Source: Ianthella basta
Taxonomy: Eukaryota; Porifera; Demospongiae; Verongiida; Ianthellidae
DNA length: 64,000 nt
NCBI GenBank assembly: GCA_964019415.1
Contig: OZ025880.1
Coordinates: 4,943,085 to 5,007,084 of the forward strand
Direction of reading: 5' to 3'
A model generated the notes under the pieces. That model searched no databases, was not told the origin of the DNA, and saw only the letters and a list, made by a program, of their open reading frames with translations. The position numbers and the translations under genes are program-made. This document shows positions 56,501 through 64,000 of the stretch, in pieces (within the stretch, counting starts at the first letter, position 1; every line of letters starts with the position of its first letter).

Positions 56501-59500
56501 GTATGTTGAATGTAGTATGTATCTGTGGGCTTGTGTTAGGTTAGTGAATGTGTACTCATAATTACAGTACATTACATGTGCGTCTGCATAGAGGAATGTA
56601 ACTGCTGCATTCGATCTAGTTCTGCTTTTCACCTAGCTGTGATCGTGAACTGTGTTAGTCCACCAAGTCTGCAATTATCACAGCATTATCATTTTATTCT
56701 GGTGCATGGCATTAAACAGTGCTATTCAGAATATCACAGACACATGAATAACCTGACCCACCTACTGCCTCTTTCACCGCATAAATTGACAGGCAGATGG
56801 ACGTTTAATGTACTGTATGTGTGTGTGTTGTATGTGTAATTGTTGCATATGCAATTAGTACACGTGCAGTTCACAGTTAATAGCTAGCTGCATATGAATT
56901 TTGTGTGCCAGGTTCGCGCCTGCCAGAGTGTCCTTGTAGGTGGCATGTCTACTTGTTGTGTGTCTTCATTGCCACTTGTAATTTACTTGTTCCATTTCAT
57001 CATTGACTAGTATTGTGTTTGTTTTGTTCTTTTAGCCCATAGGTCAAGTACCTATGCATGGTTCACTTAAGGGTTAGTCACTGTGTAGTCGATAAATGCA
57101 GTTTAATTATACAGTACATTAGCATGCACACAAGTAACTGCCAAATTCACCCATTAAATACATTATCTCTTCCCCCTCAGCCATCGCCTGTGGTAGTCCA
57201 CCTGCTGCTCCTACAAATGGCCAATGCAGTGGCTCTGGTACAACCTATCAGTCCACAAGGACCTACAACTGTAATTCAGGATACTCCCCCACACCACCAG
57301 GACCCAATACAATAACCTGCATGGCAAATGGACAGTGGAGTGGGAGTGCACCTCGCTGTATTGGTAAGCCACATGCAATCTGATGTCTTCCTAATGCGTA
57401 ACACATGTTTTGAGGCATTCAATGGCCAGTGCAGTTCAAAAGTAAGTGATGTTGCAGTCCCAGCACTATTGCTATGGTATGGACTTCATTAATTATGACT
57501 GAACTGAAGGTGTTTTGGGGAATAAGAGAGACTAATGCAAATGTGGAAAATAGAATGGCAAATGATGTGATGATACAATTGAAAACTTATGTGTATGAGA
57601 CAGAACTTCCTCTTTGGAGGCATCATAGCTACGTATATATATGACTTACAACTCCTGATCTTGTGACTGTGGGTTACCTTCATCTGTTAGTTTCCATCCC
57701 GCTTCAGCTTACAGAGTGAAGTATTTTTAACATAAGTCTGGTAATAGTGCAAATTACTAGTTACCCAAGCCCAGTCTATCAAGCTTGTCCAGAGTAATTT
57801 TCTTATAGCTGCTTGATTAACTACCCCGGCATGCTCAGCCCATTCGAACTCCTGAACACTAAGTTACAGATAAACAAGTATGCACTCAAGTTATTGGCAT
57901 TTGAAGGGCAGTACAGCTTGTGTCCTCTGCTGCTGGCTGTTCTGATTTAGTACAGCAGATTCTCGTCTCCACGAATTACTAGGTTTGTGCCTTGTTGGTG
58001 TTTTAACAGTCTGTCTTGTTAATCACTGAGTGTTTTACCTCTTTCATTTGTATGTATGCTGTCTAGCATTGTGATCGAGTGTTTCTGTTAGGTTGGTGCA
58101 TATGTGCTTGTATTGGAAAATAACTGTTGGCATTCGATCCAATGTGCCTCTCCACTTAGCCATTCCCTGTGTTAGACCACCTGCGGCTCCTGCAAATGGC
58201 CGACGCAGTGGTTCTGGTAGAACCTATCAGTCCACAAGGACCTACACCTGTAATCCAGGATACATCTCCATACCACCAGGACCCAATACAATATCCTGCA
58301 TGGCCAATAGACGGTGGAGTGGCAGTGCACCTCGCTGTGTTGGTAAGCCACATGCAATCTGATGTCTGTCAAGTGCATAATGTATGTTTTGAGGCATTAA
58401 GTGACCAGTGCAGTACAGAAGAATGAGATGCTGCAGTCCTGAGTACTACCAGGATGATGCCCTACTGCTATTGTGTTCATGGATTCTAGACCACTCAGCA
58501 CTCAGGCACTTTGCAACCTCGAGCGTCGTACTCTAAATCCTACAGACACCTCTTGGTCGGCATTTAACTATAATGTATTATGTATGACATTCAAGAATGG
58601 AATGAGAAAATGTATATAGAGGCTGTACAGGTACTTGCCTATGCCCCTAAATGTATATGTCACAGAAAAAATATATTGATTAAAATGATATTACATATTT
58701 CTCCCACCAATGTGTGTAATATTGTATCATTCTAGTGTTTATGTTCGCGTTATACAGTAGTTCACACTGAATTAACTGGTTCTTCATTTCTCTCTCACCT
58801 CAGAGCTTCAACCTGCCAGAAATCTCCAAACATTCAATGTGAACAAGCGCAGTGTCTCCTACACCTTTACTGCATCACCCACTTCTGGAGTTACATACAA
58901 AGCCACCTTTACACCCCTGACAGCTGGCATACCCACACCACAGACTGAGACATTTAACAGTGCAAGCTTACGCACCACATCTGGGCTCACCCCTGATGTG
59001 ACATACAGGCTACAGGTGTTTGCAGTACTAAATGGTGTGGAGAGTACAACCATCAGCCGTGACTTCACCACACGATCTGATGGTAAGACTACTCTGATTA
59101 AATGTAACTTCATACATAAGACACAGTATGATCAGCCAAGCATGATTCTGCATGACATTGTGATATGTTCTTAATCCATGCACTGCTATAAATAATAAGC
59201 ATTGTATGATTGCTGGTTTGGCTCAGTGTGTCAATTGCAGCAAAGGAAATATCTCATTGCTGTACAAATAACCTTAACTTCCTTCCTCTCCTGTATTCAG
59301 TTCCCACTGGCCCATCCCGGGACCTAGGTGTTGCAGACCGCACTACCACCTCCATCACTCTCACCTGGAGTGACCCTGCACCAGATAGGATCAATGACAG
59401 AGATGGAGCCACTGGGTTTGAAGTGAGGAGGAATGGACAGCGAGTGACCACAGTCACAGACAGGACCTACACCTTCACTGGACTCAGTGCAGCAACAAGT

Positions 59501-60890
59501 TATGACTTTGAAGTCCTGGTCATAAATGATCAAGGCATTGCTCCTGACAACCATGCTGCTGAACTGACAGCCTCTACTGCTTCTGGAGGTATGCAGAGGC
59601 TACAAATTGAGTATCATACTGATATGTTTATAGAAAAGATGAGGGTGAAGAGATTTGGGTAATGACATGCCCTCTGCTGTATTTATTGCAGTCCCCAACC
59701 CACCAACCCTGCAAGTGGTCCTCCCCAGGTTTTCCCTCACCTACCTGGTGTGGCGGGATCCAGAACGTTATGCTGGTGATATCATTGGTGTACAAATCCA
59801 CTACCTAATTGACTGTCTCCCACTTAACATTCCACAGCTGGGTAGTGGTGTCCATCAATTCTCCATCTTTGGCATCAAGGGCAGTGAGGGAAAGACACAC
59901 AGCATCAGCCTGAGAGCTAGGACCACAGCAGGATGGGGCAACTACAGCACACCGGTGGAGTTTGTCTTTAGACCCATTGGTAAGGCAGTAGCTACGCCAG
60001 GATTCAATGTACGGGTGGGGGAGGGGTGGAGGTATATGCATCCCCACGTAATAATTGCCAATTGCTGTGAACATGGATCCGGAGGTCATTTTTGACTCTC
60101 CTACTGCATCTGGGGCAAATCAGTCTTAAAGGTTCTAATTCCCATAATCTTACCCAGGTGTAAGAACCCTGATCCCCCTTTTCCAGCATGTATTTTTGGG
60201 CACAATACACGTAACAAGAACATGTAAGACGAACACTGCAGGCATACATTCTAGTGCCATGGAGTAAACAGCAGCTAGTGCATGTAGAGTGATACAACAT
60301 TACTATTTATGCTGTGCACATGACTTGTGAGATAACATTTTCTGTTGAGTCATTCTCAGCTAGGCCTTACACTGATGCTTTGATGCTATAGTGTGTACTG
60401 TACATGTTCTTGTTTGTCCTGTGTAGTGGAAGTTACACTGAATGCAGTGGGTTGCAACACACTGATGTTCAGCTATACTGTCAACCCTCTTCCTGGTGGT
60501 GGGAATGAGGCCTCTCTAGCCTCTTTTGAGGTAAATTACCAGCCAATCCTGGGTAAAGGTAAAACAGAGACCAGAAGTGTTACACTGAATGGCAGTGCCA
60601 TTGAGGGAGTCATGTGCCTCTCAGGCCTCACTCCTGACACACCCTACCGTGTGACCTACAGCGTAGAGGTTGATGTCGGCTTCTCAACTGTGCTGCCATC
60701 AGATTCATCTGAACCTGTCCAGCTGTTCAATTACAGAATCTGTAAACAACAGCAGCAGTGCATGGAGGCGAGCAGGACCAGAATTGCGCCTCCGAATGAA
60801 ATGAAGCCCACTACAACAATGTGTACCAAGGAGGTCCTTGCTACCAATTGCACTAGTTCATGTGTTAGCAAGTGCGTGCACTTGATTTAG
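44536..60890 (+). CDS. Gene E: large secreted FN3/EGF/CCP protein, three a-b-c-d cassettes, one in-frame stop
   Basis: Exons: 44536-44599, 46627-46905, 47057-47344, 47479-47766, 48636-49157, 50510-50788, 51015-51302, 51404-51691, 51898-52284, 52825-52920, 56008-56190, 57181-57363, 58160-58342, 58804-59082, 59301-59588, 59692-59979, 60427-60890 (stop TAG). All internal exons are phase 1-1. The joined frame is 1548 residues apart from one stop: signal 1-21; a-b-c-d 22-480, whose 'd' carries a mucin-like Ser/Thr/Pro tail; a-b-c-d 481-894; EGF 895-926; three CCPs 927-1109; a-b-c 1110-1394; terminal 'd' 1395-1548 with extra Cys residues (CTSSCVSKC). TGA at 52011-52013 (residue 804) interrupts the second 'd'. 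Skipping that symmetric exon would restore the frame; otherwise the product ends at 803 or the gene is a pseudogene. The product is probably extracellular. The 3' boundary is less certain than the modules. Confidence 0.65.
46062..46140 (+). pseudogene. Truncated FN3 'a' exon (first third)
   Basis: It matches the start of 'a' (GGCCTCAACCTGC to GCATCACCCAC). It then runs into sequence resembling an upstream intron (AAAGCC, then CCCATACAGTGAG and TGCCCAAATA), as seen at 3870-3945. The junction sits at a shared AAAGCC, which suggests microhomology-mediated recombination. Confidence 0.7.
46417..46570 (+). pseudogene. Truncated FN3 'a' exon (two thirds, frameshifted)
   Basis: It follows ACGTAG and reads as 'a' until GACACTTAAC, where homology stops. 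The sequence TTTGCTCATCACCC lacks bases relative to TTTACTGCATCACCC, which shifts the frame. The intact 'a' exon of gene E follows 57 bases later. Confidence 0.7.
49158..50509. other. Intron of gene E between first 'd' and second 'a'
   Basis: Besides the RTE 3'-end fragment at 49484-49790, no feature is recognised. Confidence 0.55.
49484..49790 (-). mobile_element. 5'-truncated RTE LINE 3' end
   Basis: It begins with (ATCA)n at 49484-49508, the RTE-type tail on the minus strand. After about 120 bases of 3' UTR the minus strand reads like the RTE C-terminus (KRKT, GKMPRRRPRMR, TDNF against [15 protein letters not shown]), with stops. This is an old, dead insertion of a relative of the 7986-11076 element. 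Confidence 0.65.
51898..52284 (+). pseudogene. Second 'd' exon of gene E, with premature TGA
   Basis: Splice sites and frame are otherwise intact. TGA at 52011-52013 replaces the CGA (Arg) of the motif SYRPI found in the other copies. The change is one C-to-T transition at a CpG. The exon length is divisible by three and it is phase 1-1, so it can be skipped cleanly. Confidence 0.75.
53297..53378. repeat. (TTC)n microsatellite
   Basis: About 27 TTC repeats. The Lys-, Arg-, Phe- and Ser-run frames across it are artefacts. Confidence 0.95.
53430..54187 (+). pseudogene. Ulp1-like protease / PHD-finger pseudogene
   Basis: Frames broken by stops and shifts run through this stretch. At about 53760-53805 the reading HQSVNLTIPQQEGSKDCG resembles the catalytic Gln-x5-Asp-Cys-Gly region of Ulp1 (C48) cysteine proteases, including a QQ...DCG core. 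At 54050-54187 one frame gives a C4HC3 PHD finger ending in a stop (VSCDSCDQWFHMHCVG, then HWTCNDCA). Protease followed by PHD finger is an arrangement I associate with mobile-element-like genes of marine invertebrates; that is memory, not shown here. A 46-bp perfect tandem repeat (53960-54051) lies between the domains. Confidence 0.6.
53960..54051. repeat. 46-bp perfect tandem duplication (two copies)
   Basis: Units 53960-54005 and 54006-54051 are identical, starting GTTCTTGCACCCACAACAGC. 46 is not a multiple of three, so it shifts the frame of the pseudogene. Confidence 0.9.
54800..55040. mobile_element. Foldback/MITE with ~95-bp inverted arms
   Basis: Arm 54800-54895 is complementary to 54946-55040 with few mismatches (for example GGATGTAGGGATGGCAT, GGACAGAAACA, CAGTGGAGCATTA). 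The 50-nt loop contains CCTACATTCTAGGATGTAGG, a smaller palindrome. No target duplication was resolved. Confidence 0.75.
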
Positions 60891-61331
60891 TACTGGAACA
60901 AGTGCATTCCATTAGTTAGAAAACTTAGTTTCAGACATGGCCTTAAGCTCCTGTATCAGTATAGTGTTTAGGACGATGTGTTGTAGCTATTGGCAGGACT
61001 TAAAACTTTACATCATTCCCAAAATGTGATGATTTTGTTGGCCATACATGTGTGAAATGATGCCCTTTCTAATATTATATGTATAATCAAGTGCAAGCAG
61101 TGGTCTATGTCCATTGAATGAACATTTCTATTAAAATGAGACATGTGTGTGTCTGCTCAATACATTTGACAACTATAAGGAAAGGCCAGGTTCCAAAGCA
61201 TACATTAAAAGCCAACAGTTGATTAGTCTCATTCCCAAACCCTTTTCCTAGCTTCTTTCTGTCTTGGCCTCTATTTGCACAAACTGACTGGTGGTGGCAA
61301 ATACGACTCTAAACTGCAATTGGCCTAATGG

Positions 61332-61714
61332 GAAAGGGTTGGTTCTCTAATACCGGCTTCACAACAGGGTTGAAAACCTTGCCGACGTTTCGACCAGATG
61401 CTCTGGTCTTCTTCAGGGCGAAGATATGCTAGAGTGAGCACGGATCATATTTATAGCCTAGCATCTCATCATGCGCTGTCACCGGAAGCCACATCAAGGG
61501 GTGTCACCGGAAGTTGCGGGATTGCCTTTCTCAAGGCGGCCATCCAGCATCCAGGCAGCTCCAGCCCACCATCCCTGTTGAGGGAGACGCAGTTCAGCCT
61601 GATGTGGATTGCCTCCTTGAGCATCAGTTCTTTGGGGGTCCTGGCTTGGTCGATCACTGTTGTCTCCTCCCATCTGATTGGATGGTGATTCAAAAGCATA
61701 CAAAGCACAATCAT
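61332..61714 (-). mobile_element. Penelope-like element fragment: GIY-YIG C-terminus plus terminal repeat
   Basis: The minus strand of 61469-61714 encodes IRWEETTVIDQARTPKELML, then KEAIHIRLNCVSLNRDGG and LELPGCW. This matches the conserved end of Penelope-type GIY-YIG endonucleases (KEA..IR....LNRDGG). Downstream on the same strand is the terminal sequence shared with the 37245-37465 dimer. It contains CTGAAGA, a short stem GACCAG/CTGGTC and GAAAC (61416 to 61387), which resembles parts of a hammerhead core. Reverse transcriptase is missing. Confidence 0.7.
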
Positions 61715-61800
61715 TTCTATTAAATAGCATCGAGGATATCAGTATGTGTTATGTTGAATTTCCTACGTATGCTAAGATGGCAGCAAAGTATTCAGGGTTA

Positions 61801-61817
61801 CCCTAACCCTAACCCTA
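61801..61817. repeat. Interstitial telomere-like repeat (CCCTAA, ~3 units)
   Basis: CCCTAACCCTAACCCTA follows GGGTTA, between the Penelope-like fragment and the duplicated gene E end. Confidence 0.7.
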
Positions 61818-61907
61818 TGTGGGTGTTGGATTCAAACTCTACTACACCTATTATTCCAAGCAATCTCTTTAAATACTGTATATATCTAGCCATAGGATTT
61901 CCTACAT

Positions 61908-61955
61908 CATGGACTACAGCACACAAGTGGAGTTCATCTTCATATATACCCATTG
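61908..61955 (+). pseudogene. Tail of an FN3 'c' exon (duplicated, decayed)
   Basis: GGACTACAGCACACAAGTGG to CCCATTGGTGAG matches the end of the 'c' exon at 59932-59979 and its donor; the following intron is also similar. The rest of the exon is absent. Confidence 0.65.
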
Positions 61956-62301
61956 GTGAGGTAGCAACTGGGTCAGGATTCAGTACACTGGGGGGAGATG
62001 AGTGGGGGCACATGGAGGGAAGCGTCCTCCCATAATGACTGCCATTTGCCGTTAAATGGAGGTGTCTTAGAGGCCCTAAATTGTGCAATTTCTTTCTGGA
62101 GAACACGATCGAATGATACATTCTAGAGCTGGAGGAGAAATGCACAGCATTGCAGCTAGAGTGGTGCAATGTTAACATGCTAACTATGTTGTGCATGTGA
62201 CTTGTGAGGTGACATTTTATGTAGTCATTCTCAGCTAAGCCCTACACTGATGCTTTTAAGCTATGTTATGTACTGTACATGTTCTTGTTTGTCTCTTGCA
62301 G

Positions 62302-62678
62302 TGGAGGTTACTCCAAATGCTGTAAGCTGCAATACATTGATGTTCAGCTACACTCTCAGCCCTCTTCCTGGTGGAGGTAATGAGGCCACTCTAGCTTCTT
62401 TTGAGGTAAATTACCAGCCAATCCTGGGAGAAGGTGAAACAGAGACCAGAAGTGTTGCACTGAATGGCAGTGCCATTGAGGGAGTCCTGTGCCTCTCAGG
62501 CCTCACTCCTGACACACCCTACCGTGTCACCTACAGTGTAGAGGTTGATGTCGGCTTCTCAACTGTGCTGCCATCTTATTCATCAGAACCTGAAGAGCTG
62601 CTCACTGACAGAAGCTGTGAACAGCAGCAGCAGCAGTGCATCGAGACGAGCAGGACCAGAATAGTGCCCCCACATTAA
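62302..62678 (+). pseudogene. Duplicate of the terminal 'd' exon of gene E
   Basis: It is highly similar to 60427-60890 through the motif ASRTRI/TSRTRI, with intact TTGCAG acceptor and open frame. It ends early at TAA 62676-62678; the downstream sequence still resembles the original tail (GTCCTTGCTACCAATTG). With 61908-61955 it forms a tandem duplicate of the gene end about 1.9 kb away. It could serve as an alternative last exon, but a relic is more likely. Confidence 0.6.
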
Positions 62679-63683
62679 AAGGAACCCACTACTACAGCAA
62701 TGTGTAACAAGGAAGTCCTTGCTACCAATTGTATTAGTTCATGTGTTAGTAAGTGCATACATTTAATTTAGTACTGGGACAAGTGCAATCCATTAGTGAG
62801 GAAAGATATGAAGACATGGCCTTATGCTCATGTGTCTGTAGTCTATAGAATGATATGTTGTAGCTATTGGCATATATAACATGAACATACCGCAAACCTG
62901 CACATTTACTTGATGATTCTGTTGGTAATGTCTGAAATATACAGTATAACCTTTGGTCCACGAGTACCTTGTGTCCTGCACTAGCTGGTAGCATGGCATA
63001 TCCAGCTAACAGAGCAGGAACAGCCTGTGGCTGAATTTAATGGCCTTAAATAGCCATCCAAGACATCTGCATAAGGTGTATGGTCCTGGTGCCATATTTA
63101 TATAATGCTGATGCATGCTTGCGTACACACATGCATGCCTTAGCTATAGCAATATAATTCTGATTTCCACCATAGTTGTCAATGTGACTGACCTTTGCAG
63201 TTGCATTGCAACCTTATCAATGTTTTTCTAACGCACATACTCTAGCACCTTGCACATAGTGGCCCTATTGCAATTTGCACTGTGTGAGTGAGTGGCTGTG
63301 GTAAAGTTATGTATAATAGTGCTGGAACTTGTCTTGTGCCTAGTATAAGCCGCTATGTAATGCATGTGTACAGGTTGTGTACAGTAGTCAGCCATTCATA
63401 GCTAAACATGTTGCTCGAATGCACCTGCCCACAAAGTCACTATGCACATGCAATTAAACATGATTCACTTACCTAGAAATTGTATATATCTAATTATATT
63501 ACCACGCATGAGAAGCCAATACTGACAGAATTAGATGAAGTTAGTGGAGTTAGTGGGCAATTCTCAAGAGCCATGTAAAACTTTGATGGCTTTTCTGTAT
63601 ACAGCAGTCTAAATGCAGCTGCTTGTATATAGCACTTCGTGTGTATTGAGACCTGGGTAAGCTGCCAAGCTGTGGAGGTAGCC

Positions 63684-63747
63684 ATGATGTGGACTGGGAT
63701 GTCATGTCTGCTTCTTCTGGCTCTCTCTGGAGCTGTATTAACTCAAG
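63684..63747 (+). CDS. Gene F (first exon only): signal peptide of another paralogue
   Basis: ATG ATG then [19 protein letters not shown], ending CAA G before GTAAGT, phase 1 as in genes B-E. The preceding 200 bases resemble the region upstream of E (TTATATTACCACGC, GAGACCTGGG, AAGCTGTGGAGGTAGC). The rest of the gene lies beyond the window. Confidence 0.75.
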
Positions 63748-64000
63748 GTAAGTACACATAACGACCATGGGATGGGCCTAGTGTGATTAACAGTGGGAAG
63801 GGAAGTTGTCAGTTGCTTTCCTTCTGAATTTCAACAAGTCTGAAATTATGTAACATGTGAAATGGTGATCACTTAACACACAATTACAGAAATGCTAATA
63901 GTAGTTAATCATTCATCACAGTTTGGTCAGATCTAGGACAATAGTTTTCAGCAAATATAATGTATAATATATACCTATCAACTTCTGAATCAATCTTCCT

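Larger units (their letters stand above)
60891..63683. other. Region between genes E and F
   Basis: It holds a Penelope-like fragment (61332-61714), a short telomere-like repeat (61801-61817), a duplicated and decayed end of gene E (61908-62770) and the upstream sequence of gene F from about 63360. No other gene is seen. Confidence 0.6.

Overview
This is eukaryotic, metazoan DNA. It shows GT-AG introns, phase-1 exon modules (fibronectin type III, EGF, sushi/CCP), Gly-X-Y collagen exons and several classes of retroelement. The mixture of FN3, CCP, EGF and short-chain collagen modules, together with abundant gcatgc/tagcta/tacgta-type low-complexity introns, would suit a sponge (demosponge-like). 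That placement is inference only and no taxonomic marker is present.

The whole window is one head-to-tail array on the + strand of paralogous genes for secreted modular matrix or surface proteins, called A to F here. A is only its last three exons (1-539). B (2940-14885) and C (16831-28776) are near-identical 12-exon copies: signal peptide, two FN3-like 'a' modules, then 'b', 'c' and 'd' modules, an EGF, a 26-nt linker exon, three exons carrying a short collagen helix, and a Cys-containing C-terminus. D (30710 to at least 39351) starts like B and C, then goes a-b-c-d, four CCP modules, EGF; its 3' end was not found. E (44536-60890) has three a-b-c-d cassettes, one EGF and three CCPs, with one in-frame stop codon in the second 'd' exon. 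F is only its signal exon (63684-63747). All six share the same module vocabulary; the five visible starts share one signal-peptide exon and related upstream sequence.

In the module part every intron is phase 1, so modules can be duplicated, lost or skipped without a frameshift; a 26-nt exon converts phase 1 to phase 0 at the collagen part. Decayed modules are scattered through introns and intergenic DNA: a CCP eaten by a (CA)n microsatellite, a CCP split by a small TIR element, two truncated FN3 exons, a leftover 'd' tail and a duplicated terminal exon. They record ongoing birth and death of exons.

Mobile DNA includes an RTE-type LINE with a complete twin-priming (5'-inverted) structure and 13-bp target duplication, present in both B and C; older RTE fragments; two Penelope-like terminal pieces, one an inverted dimer with a 12-bp target duplication; several MITE-like foldbacks; a possible tRNA-derived SINE; and a Ulp1-like/PHD-finger pseudogene. 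The strongest candidate for something undescribed is the array itself: a rapidly rearranging family of secreted FN3/CCP/EGF/collagen proteins. A recognition or matrix role is inference and cannot be shown from sequence alone.
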